Below are positions 54,196 through 62,991 of a stretch of 64,000 nucleotides of DNA, in pieces. This stretch comes from Herbidospora solisilvae. GTDB lineage: Bacteria; Actinomycetota; Actinomycetes; Streptosporangiales; Streptosporangiaceae. A program made the translations under genes and the position numbers. The stretch covers positions 124,001-188,000 of the forward strand of contig NZ_WXEW01000006.1 of NCBI RefSeq assembly GCF_009901565.1. The letters are read 5' to 3'. The notes beneath the pieces are model-generated. The model did no database searches, had not been told where the DNA came from, and saw nothing but the letters and a program-made list of their open reading frames with translations. Position 1 is the first letter of the stretch; the number at the start of each line of letters is the position of its first letter.

Positions 54196-54281
54196 GTACG
54201 ACCGGCGGCGCGGCCGGTCGGCGCCGGCTGCGGCGCGGACCGAAGGCGGCGGGCGGCGCCGGCCGGGCGGAGCCGTAACGG
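54196..54281 (-). repeat. Dispersed GC-rich hairpin element, copy 4
   Basis: Reading on the minus strand, CCGTTACGGCTCCGCCCGGCC starts seven bases after the LuxR-type gene stop (head GTTACGGCTCCGCC) and continues with GGCGCC- and CCGGCGCCG-rich palindromes. Same head as copies 1-3, in inverted orientation relative to them. Confidence 0.6.
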
Positions 54282-54286
54282 AAGAT

Positions 54287-55297
54287 TCAGATCCAGCCCT
54301 TGCGCGCGGCCTGCACCCCCGCCTGGAAGCGGCCCGTGGCGCCCAGCCTGTTCAGCAGGGTGGCGATGCGGCGGCGCAGGGTGCGCTCCGACATGCCGAG
54401 CTGGCGCAGGATCGCCTCGTCCTTCATGCCGACCGCGAGCAGTTCGAGGATCTGCCGGTCGGCGCCGTCGATCGCGCCGGTGCCGTTGCCCCACACCGGG
54501 GAGGCCTCGCGCCACAGGGTCTCGAAGAGGGCGACGAGGGCGTTGGTGAGGGCGCTGCGTCCGACCACGACCGAGGTGAACCGGACGCCTTCCTCCCGGT
54601 CGGTGAGCGGCAGCAGGGCGGTGGACCGGTCGACCAGAATGAGCTTGATGGGCACCTCGGCCAGGATCCGGGCCTGCTCCCCCACGGCGGTCACCTGGCG
54701 GATCTCGTCAAGCTTCTTGGGGATGTCGAGCACCAGCGAGGAGTAGAGCGCCCGCACCCGCACGCCCCGGGCCAGCGCGGCCGACTCGGCGGCGATGGAG
54801 GTGCCGCTGGTGGCGTAGGGCGGGGTGTCGATGGCGAGGATCTCCTCCTGCGCCTGCGCGAGCAGTTCGGCGACCTTGCGCCCGGCCGCGGCGGCCCCTT
54901 CGACGACCTCGATGACCCGGCCGGGGTCGGCCCGCAGCAGACCCTCCTGGAAGTCGGTGGCCAGTTCCTCGGCCTCGACGGCGAGCCGGTCGAGCTCGGC
55001 CCGGCGGCGCCGGATCGCCGATCCGATGGCCATCCGCGGGTCGGCGGGCCGGAAGCCGGAAAGGGGGTCGGACTCCATGAGACCGGTGTCCTGAAGGCGC
55101 GCCAGCGCGGCCCCCACCGTCTCGGGGGAGGACTCCAGGCGCCGGGCCGCCTCGTCCGGCGTGATCTTGGGGTCACGCAGGAGGAGCCGGTAGAGGCGCT
55201 CTTCGAGGGAGCTCAGGCCGATGGCTTCCCACATGGGACAACCTTGGCAGATTCCGGTCACTGACCGGTACCGGCCACCGCAAATCGCGCAATCCAT
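54287..55297 (-). CDS. LuxR/TrmB-type helix-turn-helix regulator with possible zinc knuckle
   Basis: 336 residues. A winged helix near residues 28-75 (LEERLYRLLLRDPKITPDEAARRL), a central domain (95-250) of the type fused in LuxR-family regulators, and a C-terminal LuxR helix-turn-helix (LLAVGMKDEAILRQLGMSERTLRRRIATLL, in parts). The N-terminus holds C3, C6, C17 and C20 (CAIC...CQGC), a possible zinc site, if translation starts at ATG 55297; the ATG at 55234 (MWEAIGLSS), with AAGG upstream, would remove it. Confidence 0.75.
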   Translation of the reverse strand: MDCAICGGRYRSVTGICQGCPMWEAIGLSSLEERLYRLLLRDPKITPDEAARRLESSPETVGAALARLQDTGLMESDPLSGFRPADPRMAIGSAIRRRRAELDRLAVEAEELATDFQEGLLRADPGRVIEVVEGAAAAGRKVAELLAQAQEEILAIDTPPYATSGTSIAAESAALARGVRVRALYSSLVLDIPKKLDEIRQVTAVGEQARILAEVPIKLILVDRSTALLPLTDREEGVRFTSVVVGRSALTNALVALFETLWREASPVWGNGTGAIDGADRQILELLAVGMKDEAILRQLGMSERTLRRRIATLLNRLGATGRFQAGVQAARKGWI

Positions 55298-55329
55298 GCG
55301 GGATTCACGTCATCGTTGAATCGTCTTCA

Positions 55330-55403
55330 GACCGGTCGCGCCGGTCCTAGAGGGAGGAAGACAGGTTCGGCCGGCGTTGAGGGAGGCGCCGGCCGTTCTT
55401 TTT
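55330..55403 (+). ncRNA. Two plus-strand hairpins with an intrinsic terminator; candidate small RNA end
   Basis: GACCGG/CCGGTC hairpin at about 55330-55346 and GGCCGGCG (55369-55376) pairing with CGCCGGCC (55387-55394), followed by GTTCTTTTT (55395-55403), a proper U-rich terminator on the plus strand. No plus-strand gene ends here: the neighbours are both minus-strand. A small RNA of roughly 100 nt or a 5' attenuator-like transcript is possible; alternatively the hairpin serves the minus-strand ATPase gene. Confidence 0.35.
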
Positions 55404-55425
55404 GCCGGCGGATCTGTGAGTCGTT

Positions 55426-55821
55426 TCACATGGGCGTGTCGATCACCGCGTAGACGACCTTGCCGCCTGTGACGGGCCAGCGATATCCCCACCGCCGGGT
55501 CAGCACCCCGACGAGCATGAGCCCCCGGCCGCCGATGTCGTCGGGGCCCGGGTCGAGCAGCCGGGGCGGCAGGCGCTCGCCGTCCCAGACCTCCACGACG
55601 ACCGCGTCGCCCGAGCGGTAGACACCCAGTCCGACCTGGCCGCCTGGCTCGCTCACCTTCACCGCGTTGGAGATCAGCTCCGCGGTGACCAGCTCGACCG
55701 TGCCCGCCAGATCGCCCCGGCCCCAGTGGGCGAGCAGGGCGCCGACACGGTCACGGGCCAGGGCGGCCGACCTCGGATGCGCGGGGAACAATTCGTATCG
55801 CGTCGCGACTTCGAGTGCCAT
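55426..55821 (-). CDS. ATP-binding anti-sigma-factor-type protein (HATPase_c_2)
   Basis: 131 residues. GHKL-fold ATPase like RsbW/SpoIIAB: AGTVELVTAELISNAVKVSE (N-box, with NAV), DGERLPPRLLDPGPDDIGGRGLMLVGVLTRRWGY (G1/G2 boxes, in parts). Such proteins usually bind an anti-anti-sigma partner or act as serine kinases; relatives are very numerous in actinomycetes. ATG at 55821 (MALEVATRYEL). Divergent from the XRE regulator, a pairing seen repeatedly in this group. Confidence 0.88.
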   Translation of the reverse strand: MALEVATRYELFPAHPRSAALARDRVGALLAHWGRGDLAGTVELVTAELISNAVKVSEPGGQVGLGVYRSGDAVVVEVWDGERLPPRLLDPGPDDIGGRGLMLVGVLTRRWGYRWPVTGGKVVYAVIDTPM

Positions 55822-56015
55822 GTGCGCATACCACCCGCCCGATCGTAAGCCTCGTTGTACGACATTTGCCTCGAGAATTACATTCCGCCGCTTGCCATAT
55901 TCCTGAGCGTAAGCATCTCTACACTCGGAGTCAGCGTCCATTCACCGGCTGTCCAGTCGTGTCCGGTCAAGGACAGGACAGCGTTCCCCCCTTACGGCAG
56001 GGAGCTGTGCGCACT

Positions 56016-57221
56016 ATGGAGTCATTCGGGGAGGCGCTTCGCCGCCTGAGAGGTGACCTCTCCATTCGTGGCCTCGCCCGCCGGGCCAACTGTTCTCCCA
56101 GTTACATCTCCGCGCTCGAATTCGGGAAGAACATCCCGAGTTCGGCTGTGGTGTCGGCCCTGGACGCCGCACTGGGAGCCGGCGGTGAACTGATCAGGCT
56201 GCACGACATGGAGGTGGGTCCGACGGAACGACGAGAGGCGCTCGGCCTGATCGGAATCGTGCTGGGGGGCGCGTCCGGGGCCCTTCCAGCGACCGACGGG
56301 CTGGAACGTATCCGGATGCTGGTCGAGCGCCGCCTGGGCGGCCCCGACCTGGGGTTCTGGGAAGAGGTGGCGTGGGAACACGCCCACGGCGTCGGCGCCC
56401 ACCCGGCCACCGACGGAATAGGGCGTCTGTCGGCCGACGTCCTGGCGCTGGAGACCGCGCTCACCCACGTCAAGGGCAACCCGCCCGCCTGGGCGCGGGT
56501 GCGCACCCGGTTGCTCTACCTGCTGGCCTACGCGCTCGGCTCGGCCGGGCGGGAGCACGAGTCGCGGCACTGGTGGGCCGCCGCCCGCCGCGCCGCCGTC
56601 GCGGCCGGCGACGACATGCGGGCGTTCGTCGTGGCGCAGGAGGCCATCCAGGCCCTGTACGAGAAGAGGCCCCTCACCCTGGTGCTCTCGCGCGCCGGGG
56701 AGGCCCTCGCCGGAGACCGGCCGTCGGTGGCGCGCGCCCGCGCCCTGGGCGCGCGGGCCCACGCGAAGGTGCTGCTCGGCGACCTCGCGGCGGCCTACGC
56801 CGACCTCGACGAACAGGCCCGCGTCTTCGACCGGCTGCCCGCCGACGTGACCAGCGACGCCGCCTCGGCCGAGGGCTGGCCGGTCACCCGCCTGCTGCAC
56901 AGCCGCTCGCTCGTCTACACCCTGGCCGGGCATCCCCGCGCCGCCGCCGCCCAGGCCGAGGCCGTCGCGGCCTACCCGTCTGCCGCGGTCAGGCCGATCG
57001 CGCAGATCAGGCTGCACGAGGCGATGTCGGCCGTACGCGGCGGCGAGGTCGTGGCCGGCCTCGCGCACGCCGAACAGGCGTTGACCGCCGCGCAATCTGC
57101 CGGATATTCCCACTATGTACGGCAACTGGCGACTATGGTCGCGGATCAGGCGCCGGCCGGACACGAGGCACTGCACTCCTTCCGCGACCGGGTCGCCGGC
57201 TTACGCGGAGGCATGTCGTGA
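56016..57221 (+). CDS. XRE-family helix-turn-helix regulator with TPR-like domain
   Basis: 401 residues. N-terminal XRE DNA-binding domain (FGEALRRLRGDLSIRGLARRANCSPSYISALEFGKNIPSSAVVSALDAAL, residues about 4-55), then a helical, repeat-like domain with Ala-rich TPR-like pairs (ALGARAHAKVLLGDLAAAY). This is the architecture of the actinomycete DUF397-linked or BldB-pair regulators, which are often divergent from anti-sigma-type ATPases, as here. ATG at 56016. A TTA codon occurs at codon 396. The stop overlaps the GNAT start. Confidence 0.88.
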   Translation: MESFGEALRRLRGDLSIRGLARRANCSPSYISALEFGKNIPSSAVVSALDAALGAGGELIRLHDMEVGPTERREALGLIGIVLGGASGALPATDGLERIRMLVERRLGGPDLGFWEEVAWEHAHGVGAHPATDGIGRLSADVLALETALTHVKGNPPAWARVRTRLLYLLAYALGSAGREHESRHWWAAARRAAVAAGDDMRAFVVAQEAIQALYEKRPLTLVLSRAGEALAGDRPSVARARALGARAHAKVLLGDLAAAYADLDEQARVFDRLPADVTSDAASAEGWPVTRLLHSRSLVYTLAGHPRAAAAQAEAVAAYPSAAVRPIAQIRLHEAMSAVRGGEVVAGLAHAEQALTAAQSAGYSHYVRQLATMVADQAPAGHEALHSFRDRVAGLRGGMS

Positions 57222-57745
57222 ACGTCATCTTCACCCACCTGACCGGCCCCGACGCGGCCGTCGTCGTCGACGACGACTACACCGCCGTCTACACCCTCAT
57301 CAGGGCCGAACCCCCGTACAACTCGGGCCCCCTCTACCACCCCGACCGCTATCGCGAACGCACCGGAAACCAGCTCGACCGCCCCGGCTTCACGCTCGTC
57401 GCCGTCGAAGACGGAGCGACGCTCGCGGGCTTCGCGTTCGGCTTCACCATGCCGGCCGGCCGCTGGTGGGGCGGCGACACCACCCCCGGCCCGCCGGAGG
57501 TCGTCGCGGCCGACAAGTTCGCGGTGATCGAACTGAACCTGCGGGCGGAGTATCGCGGCCGGGGAATCGGCAGACGCCTGCTCGCCGAACTGCTCGACGG
57601 CCGCCCTGAACGCTACGCGACGCTGTTGTCGCTGCCCGAGGCCGCCGCCCACGACATCTACGAGCACTGGGGCTGGAAGGTGGCGGGCACCTGCCGACCG
57701 GCCCCCGACACGATGCTCGCCGACGTCATGGTGAAGGAGCTGTAG
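57218..57745 (+). CDS. GNAT-family N-acetyltransferase
   Basis: 175 residues. Acetyl-CoA loop LRAEYRGRGIGRRLLAEL (RGRGIGR is the pyrophosphate loop) near residue 115, with HDIYEHWGWKVAGTC after it. Substrate unknown; small-molecule or protein acetylation is possible. The GTG overlaps the XRE stop by four bases (GTGA), so it is translationally coupled to the regulator, and the two may act in one pathway. Confidence 0.88.
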   Translation: MNVIFTHLTGPDAAVVVDDDYTAVYTLIRAEPPYNSGPLYHPDRYRERTGNQLDRPGFTLVAVEDGATLAGFAFGFTMPAGRWWGGDTTPGPPEVVAADKFAVIELNLRAEYRGRGIGRRLLAELLDGRPERYATLLSLPEAAAHDIYEHWGWKVAGTCRPAPDTMLADVMVKEL

Positions 57746-57811
57746 ACGCGGGGCTCGATGTGCTCGACGTGGAACGGCCGCGAAGCCGCCACCCCAGACC
57801 TGGGCCGAGCT

Positions 57812-58573
57812 TCACGCGAGTTCGGTCAGGAAGTCCGCGACCGCGCGGTTGAAGGTCTCCGGGGTCTCGATGGCCGACAGGTGGCCGGCCCGGCCGATGA
57901 CCACCAGGCGGGCGTCGGGGAGGGCCTTCGTCATGGCCTCGGCGTCGCCGACCGGGGTGATCTTGTCTTCGTCGCCCGCGACGACCAGGGCCGGCACGTT
58001 CAGGCCACGCAGGGTGTCGAAGGAGTCGGGGCGGGCGGCCATGGCGCGCTGGGCCCAGGCCGCCGCCCTTGCGGGGGCCGAGCCGACCAGGCCGCGCACG
58101 CGGCCGACGACCATGCCCCTGCGCTCCAGCGACGTCGTGCCGAGCAGGTTCGGGACCGTGTCGAGGAGGTCGCCGCCGTCGAGGAGCCGTTGAGCGATGG
58201 TCTCGCGGTTGGCGGCGGCCTCCGGGGTGTCGGGCGAGGCCTTGGTGTTGGCCAGGATCACCCCCGACAACCGCCCGGGGTGGCGCCGGGCCAGGGCCAT
58301 CGCCACGTAGCCGCCCATCGACAGGCCGCCGACCACGGCCTTGTCCAGGCCCATGGTGTCGAGGAGCTCGGCCACGTCGTCGGCCATGGCGTCGACCGAC
58401 GGTTCGTCGTCGCCGAGTGGTGAGCCGCCGAAGCCGCGCAGGTCGGGCGTGACGACGTGGCATCCGGCGGCCAGGCCGCCGCGTTGGGCCAGCCACATCG
58501 CCGACGACAGCGGGAAGGCGTGCAGCAGCACGAGGGGGAGGCCGGATCCGGCCGTCCGGGTATACAACCTCAC
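57812..58573 (-). CDS. Alpha/beta hydrolase
   Basis: 253 residues. Nucleophile S85 in VVGGLSMGGYV, oxyanion HAFPLSSAMW near the N-terminus, and a late catalytic His in IGRAGHLSAIE; the family is PcaD/BioH-like. Substrate unknown. GTG start at 58573. It is second after another alpha/beta hydrolase, four bases apart, so the two are co-transcribed. Confidence 0.88.
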   Translation of the reverse strand: MRLYTRTAGSGLPLVLLHAFPLSSAMWLAQRGGLAAGCHVVTPDLRGFGGSPLGDDEPSVDAMADDVAELLDTMGLDKAVVGGLSMGGYVAMALARRHPGRLSGVILANTKASPDTPEAAANRETIAQRLLDGGDLLDTVPNLLGTTSLERRGMVVGRVRGLVGSAPARAAAWAQRAMAARPDSFDTLRGLNVPALVVAGDEDKITPVGDAEAMTKALPDARLVVIGRAGHLSAIETPETFNRAVADFLTELA

Positions 58574-58577
58574 GGGG

Positions 58578-59285
58578 TCACGGTACTTCGGTGGGCAGGG
58601 GCGCCGCCGCCGGGTTCAGCCTCTCGACGATGTGGTTCAGGACGATCCGGACGTACGGCTCCCCCACCCACAGGTGCTTGGCGCCGTCGACGCCGACGAC
58701 CTCGGCCTGGGGCACCCGCTTGAAGCGGTCGGCCGCCTCGGCGGGGCGCAGATAGTCGTCGAACTCGGGCACCAGGGCGACCAGCGGCCTGCCGAACTCG
58801 GCCCAGGCGTCGAGGTCGGCGTCGGTGGCCCGCTTGAGCGGCGGCGACAGCAGGATCGCGCCCTCGACGAGCGGGTCGCGGCCCCACCTCAGCGCCAGTT
58901 CGGTGCCGAACGACCAGCCGAGCAGCCACGGCCGGGGCAGGTCGTTGAACTCGGCGAACTCCAGCGCGGCGGCGACGTCGAGCCGCTCGCCGACGCCCTC
59001 TTCGAACGCGCCCTGGGAGGTGCCGCGCTCGGAGGAGGTGCCCCGGGTGTTGAACCGCAACACCGCGACGTCGGCCAGGGCGGGCAGCCGGAACGACGCC
59101 TTGCGCAGCACGTGGCTGTCCATCATGCCGCCGTGGGTCGGCAGCGGGTGGAGACAGATCAGCGTGGCGACCGGTGGCGCGGTCTCGGGCAGCGCCAGCT
59201 CACCGACCAGCGTCAGTTCGTCGGCGGTCTGCAGCTCGATGTCGCTGCGGCGGGCCGGCAGCACCGTCGACGCCCGGATCTCCAC
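58578..59285 (-). CDS. Alpha/beta hydrolase, dienelactone-hydrolase-like
   Basis: 235 residues. Nucleophile S125 in LLGWSFGTELALRWG, an N-terminal strand set with ICLHPLPTHGGMMDSHVL (oxyanion/HG region), LRFNTRGTSSERGTSQGAFEEGVGE (in parts) typical of short-chain acyl hydrolases of the alpha/beta COG2945 type, and a final H in DGAKHLWVG. GTG at 59285. Partner of the second hydrolase downstream. Confidence 0.87.
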   Translation of the reverse strand: MEIRASTVLPARRSDIELQTADELTLVGELALPETAPPVATLICLHPLPTHGGMMDSHVLRKASFRLPALADVAVLRFNTRGTSSERGTSQGAFEEGVGERLDVAAALEFAEFNDLPRPWLLGWSFGTELALRWGRDPLVEGAILLSPPLKRATDADLDAWAEFGRPLVALVPEFDDYLRPAEAADRFKRVPQAEVVGVDGAKHLWVGEPYVRIVLNHIVERLNPAAAPLPTEVP

Positions 59286-59301
59286 TGTCGTCGTCTCCTC
59301 T

Positions 59302-59595
59302 TCAGTAGCGGGTGCGGCCGGGGCCGCGGTTGAGGCGGTTGCGCCAGCAGGCGGTGTGCCAGTGGCGGCGCTCCTCCTCGCCGCCGGCCCAGTGGGGCCA
59401 GCTCACGATGTGGGGCACACCCGGGCGGATCGACTGGTCGCATCCCGGGCATCGGTAGGGCCGGTCGGCGGAACGGCCGGTGACCGTGCGGACCACCCAG
59501 TCGCCGTCGGCCGCCTCTTCGACGCGGTCGATCCCGGCAGGGCGGATCGGCCCTTTGGGGGACTCGTCGGCTCGGCGGGCACGGCGGGGGCTCAT
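59302..59595 (-). CDS. Small zinc-ribbon-like protein
   Basis: 97 residues. Basic, with CPGCDQSIRPGVPH then WHTACW; the C-x2-C and H-x3-C/W set looks like a zinc knuckle. Many relatives in actinomycetes are labelled ATP/GTP-binding protein without evidence. Function unknown. ATG at 59595. It lies five bases downstream of the dehydrogenase, so co-transcription is likely. Confidence 0.75.
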   Translation of the reverse strand: MSPRRARRADESPKGPIRPAGIDRVEEAADGDWVVRTVTGRSADRPYRCPGCDQSIRPGVPHIVSWPHWAGGEEERRHWHTACWRNRLNRGPGRTRY

Positions 59596-59600
59596 ACGTC

Positions 59601-60644
59601 CTATTCTTCCAGCTCGGGGAAATCGTCGAGCGACCGCGTCCGGAGGGCGGCGATGGTCTCGAACGGCCCCGACCGATAGCCGCAGCCCAGCTTCATCGCC
59701 TCGTCGATGTCGTCCTGGGAGGCGTAACCGCTGCGGAACATCTCGACGGCGTCGACCAGGTAGGGCCGCAGCAGCACCATGGCGTCGAACCCCTCCTCCG
59801 TGCCCGGCTTGCCGTCGTAGAAGCCGCCGCCCGTCTTGCGGCCCAGGCGGCCCCGGGCGACCAGGTCGGCGAGCACCTTGGCCGGTTCGTGCCGGGGGTC
59901 GCCGCCGTCGCGGTGCAGCACGCCGCAGATCTCGTACGCCGTGTCGAGCCCGATCAGGTCGAGCAGCACGAACGGGCCCATCGGCAGCCCGGCCTGGACG
60001 ACCATCGCCGTGTCGATCGCCTCCTTGGAGGCCACTCCCCGATCGAGCAACTGACAGGCGTGGTTGAGATAGCCGAGCAGCAGCCGGTTGACCACGAACC
60101 CCGGACGGTCGCCCACCACGACCGGGCGCTTGCCGATCCTGCGGGCCAGGGCCGCGACGTCGTCGGTGACGGTGCTGTCGGCCGTGCCGACCACCTCGAC
60201 CAGCCGCATGACCGGGGCCGGGTTGAAGAAGTGCATGCCCACGACCCGCGACGGGCGGCCGGTGTGCCGGGCGATCTCGGTGACGCTCAGGGACGAGGTG
60301 TTGGTGGCGAGGATCGCCGACGGCTTGCAGACGCGGTCGAGGTCGGCGAACAAGGGAAGCTTGAGCTCCATGAGCTCGGGGATCGCCTCGACGACCAGGT
60401 CGGCGTCGGCGAAGGCGGCCCGGTCGGTGGACAGGGTGATCCGCGCCAGGATCGCCTCCTGCTCCTCCGGACTGAGTTTCCCCTTGTCGACGGCCCGGCC
60501 GGTCGACCTCTCCAGGTGCCCGCGCCCCCGGGCCAGCGCCGCCTCGTCGGCCTCCACGCCGACGACCGCGAGCCCCGCGCGGGCGAAGACCTCGGCGATG
60601 CCCGCCCCCATCGTGCCGAGCCCGGCAACCCCAACCGTCTCCAC
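59601..60644 (-). CDS. 3-hydroxyacyl-CoA dehydrogenase (3-hydroxybutyryl-CoA type)
   Basis: 347 residues. NAD-binding GLGTMGAG at residues 8-15, then VEAIPELMELKLPLFADLD, the catalytic His in GMHFFNPAPVMRLVEVV and the C-terminal domain with FVVNRLLLGYLNHACQLLDRGVASKEAIDTA (in parts). The family oxidises 3-hydroxybutyryl- or 3-hydroxyacyl-CoA. It would fit beta-oxidation or the butyryl/isobutyryl route with the mutase in this window, though it is not adjacent. GTG start at 60644; divergent from nucS. Confidence 0.93.
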   Translation of the reverse strand: METVGVAGLGTMGAGIAEVFARAGLAVVGVEADEAALARGRGHLERSTGRAVDKGKLSPEEQEAILARITLSTDRAAFADADLVVEAIPELMELKLPLFADLDRVCKPSAILATNTSSLSVTEIARHTGRPSRVVGMHFFNPAPVMRLVEVVGTADSTVTDDVAALARRIGKRPVVVGDRPGFVVNRLLLGYLNHACQLLDRGVASKEAIDTAMVVQAGLPMGPFVLLDLIGLDTAYEICGVLHRDGGDPRHEPAKVLADLVARGRLGRKTGGGFYDGKPGTEEGFDAMVLLRPYLVDAVEMFRSGYASQDDIDEAMKLGCGYRSGPFETIAALRTRSLDDFPELEE

Positions 60645-60700
60645 GAGACCACCTCCGGCTCCGAGTCTCCCAGAGCCGCTTTCGCCGGTAAGGTTCGGGC

Positions 60701-61363
60701 ATGCGGCTGGTCATCGCGCGATGCAGCGTGGATTACGTGGGACGGTTGACGGCACACCTGCCGATGGCGCCCAGGCTCATCCTCATCAAGGCCGACGGCA
60801 GCGTGTCGATCCACTGCGACGACCGCGCCTTCAAGCCCCTCAACTGGATGAACCCGCCTTGCAAGATCCGTGAGGACGAAGGCATCTGGACGGTCACCCA
60901 CAACAAGACCGGCGAGAAGCTGATCCTCACGATGGACGAGATCATGCACGACTCCAAGCACGAGCTCGGCGTCGACCCCGGCCTGCAGAAAGACGGCGTG
61001 GAGGCCCACCTCCAGGAGCTCCTGGCCGAGCACATCACCACGCTCGGCCCGGGCTACACGCTGGTCCGGCGTGAATACATGACCGCGATCGGCCCGGTAG
61101 ACATCCTCTGCCGCGACCAGAGCGGCGCGACGGTCGCCGTCGAGATCAAGCGCCGGGGCGAGATCGACGGCGTCGAGCAGCTCACCCGCTACCTCGAACT
61201 GCTCAACCGCGACCCCCTGCTCGCGCCGGTACGCGGCGTCTTCGCCGCCCAGGAGATCAAGCCCCAGGCCAAGGTGCTGGCCATGGACCGCGGCATCGAC
61301 TGCGTGACCCTCGACTACGACGGCCTGCGCGGCATCGAGCCCGAGAACCCCACGCTCTTCTGA
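60701..61363 (+). CDS. nucS: Endonuclease NucS (mismatch repair)
   Basis: 220 residues. N-terminal DNA-binding half ([21 protein letters not shown]) and a C-terminal PD-(D/E)xK nuclease core with D134 in [10 protein letters not shown]148 and K150 in VAVEIKRRG. In actinobacteria lacking MutS/MutL, NucS cuts at mismatches and gives the non-canonical mismatch repair pathway. The C-terminal tail ends NPTLF, like the sliding-clamp-binding tail of relatives. ATG at 60701. Divergent from the hydroxyacyl-CoA dehydrogenase. Confidence 0.95.
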   Translation: MRLVIARCSVDYVGRLTAHLPMAPRLILIKADGSVSIHCDDRAFKPLNWMNPPCKIREDEGIWTVTHNKTGEKLILTMDEIMHDSKHELGVDPGLQKDGVEAHLQELLAEHITTLGPGYTLVRREYMTAIGPVDILCRDQSGATVAVEIKRRGEIDGVEQLTRYLELLNRDPLLAPVRGVFAAQEIKPQAKVLAMDRGIDCVTLDYDGLRGIEPENPTLF

Positions 61364-61377
61364 CGCGTCATAGGGGA

Positions 61378-62124
61378 ATGATCAGACGACTGGCCCCGCT
61401 GCTCGCCCTGACGATCGCCGCCTGCGGCACCGCGACCCCGGGCGCGGGCGGCGAGGTGCGGGTCGAGGCGCCCGACTATCCGGTCACCACGCTCGTGGTG
61501 CACGGCACGGCCGCCCCCGACAAGCCGACCAAGGCCGAGTTACAGGACCTCACCCGCTCGGCCGAGCAGTCGGGCGAGAAGCTGGAGACCCTGCTCCGCA
61601 AATACCGGGGATACACCACCTTCCAGGCCCTGGTTTCCCAATTGGCCACCGACCAGCCGGAGCTGTACGTCAGCGCGGGCTACGTCGATGACGGCCCGGC
61701 CGACGTGTGGCTGCGGCTGACGCGTGAGCCCGACCGTCCCCTCCTCGACCGGATCCGGGCCACGCCCTACGACGTGGAGGTCCAATACGGAACCCCGCTC
61801 GGCTCCGCCGCCCTCGTGAAGATCAAGGAAAGGATGTTCGGCGTCGTCGGCGACTTCCCGGGGATCCGAGGCGGCAGCGCCGGGGTCGATCCACGGGACG
61901 ACTCGATCAGGATCCGCTACGCGATCGAAGAGGGCGCGACCGTCGACGAGGCCGAGCTGAGAGACGCCGCCCTCCAAGCGGGCGGCGGCGCGGGGAACAT
62001 CCCCGTGGACGTGGTCTTCGTCAACGATCCGGCCTCCGTCCGGGAGCCGCTGGGAGGATCGAGGCCCGACCGGACGACCCCCGCCGTCCTCCGTTCGGAC
62101 GACAACCCGGTCGGCCGGTCGTAG
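61378..62124 (+). CDS. Putative lipoprotein of unknown function
   Basis: 248 residues. N-terminal basic tail, hydrophobic stretch and a lipobox LTIAAC with the lipid cysteine at 16, so it should be anchored outside the membrane. The mature part is mixed alpha/beta (APDYPVTTLVVHG, YRGYTTFQALVSQL, IRIRYAIEEGATVDEAELRDAALQAG in parts). No known domain recognised. Codon 55 is TTA (61540-61542). It follows nucS by 14 bases on the same strand. Confidence 0.75.
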   Translation: MIRRLAPLLALTIAACGTATPGAGGEVRVEAPDYPVTTLVVHGTAAPDKPTKAELQDLTRSAEQSGEKLETLLRKYRGYTTFQALVSQLATDQPELYVSAGYVDDGPADVWLRLTREPDRPLLDRIRATPYDVEVQYGTPLGSAALVKIKERMFGVVGDFPGIRGGSAGVDPRDDSIRIRYAIEEGATVDEAELRDAALQAGGGAGNIPVDVVFVNDPASVREPLGGSRPDRTTPAVLRSDDNPVGRS

Positions 62125-62160
62125 GTCCCGTGGATCACGGGTTTTCGCGACATTTGATCC

Positions 62161-62991
62161 ATGACGACAGCGATCCACGTTCGCGGCCTGACCAAGCGTT
62201 ACGGTGAGGTCCAGGCCGTCGGGGGCCTGGACCTCGACATACACACCGGCGAGGTGTTCGCCATCCTCGGCCCCAACGGCGCCGGGAAGTCCACCACGGT
62301 GGAGATCCTCGAGGGCTACCGCAAGCGCGACGGCGGCGAGGTCTCCGTGCTCGGCGTCGATCCGGGCCACGCGACGAGCGCGTGGCGGGCCAGGGTCGGC
62401 ATCGTGCTGCAGACCGCCAACGACGCCGCCGAGCTCACCGTCCGTGAGACGGTCCGCCACTTCGCCCGCTACTACCCGCACAGCAAGGACCCCGACGAGG
62501 TCATCGCCAAGGTCGGGCTGAGCGAGAAGGCCGGGGCCCGCATCCGCCAGCTCTCCGGCGGCCAGCGCCGGAGGGTCGACGTCGCCCTGGGCATCGTCGG
62601 GCGTCCCGAACTGGTCTTCCTCGACGAGCCCACGACCGGCTTCGACCCGGAGGCCCGCCGGCAGTTCTGGGACCTGATCAGGTCGCTGGCCGCCGAGGGC
62701 ACCACGATCGTGCTGACCACCCACTACCTCGACGAGGCCGAGGCGCTCGCCGACCGGGTCGCGGTCATCGCGAAGGGCCGCATCGTCGCCGAGGGCACCC
62801 CTCACACGCTGGGCGGGCGGGCCACCGCCAGCGCCCGGGTCACGTGGGCCGACGGCTACGCCGAGACCGACACCCCCACCGCGCTGGTGCGCACCCTCGC
62901 CGAGAAGTACGACGGCGAGATCCCCGGCCTGCAGATCGTGCGGCCCTCACTCGAAGACGTCTACCTGGACCTGATCGGGGGCACGGAATGA
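62161..62991 (+). CDS. ABC transporter ATP-binding protein (DrrA/CcmA type)
   Basis: 276 residues. Walker A GPNGAGKSTT at about 38-47, Q-loop region IVLQTANDAAELTV, signature LSGGQRRRVDVALGI, Walker B LVFLDEPTTGFDP, switch His in VLTTHYLDEAE. The C-terminal extension (GGRATASARVTWADGYAETD) is typical of daunorubicin/lipid-export ATPases. The last stop overlaps the permease ATG (ATGA). Confidence 0.93.
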   Translation: MTTAIHVRGLTKRYGEVQAVGGLDLDIHTGEVFAILGPNGAGKSTTVEILEGYRKRDGGEVSVLGVDPGHATSAWRARVGIVLQTANDAAELTVRETVRHFARYYPHSKDPDEVIAKVGLSEKAGARIRQLSGGQRRRVDVALGIVGRPELVFLDEPTTGFDPEARRQFWDLIRSLAAEGTTIVLTTHYLDEAEALADRVAVIAKGRIVAEGTPHTLGGRATASARVTWADGYAETDTPTALVRTLAEKYDGEIPGLQIVRPSLEDVYLDLIGGTE

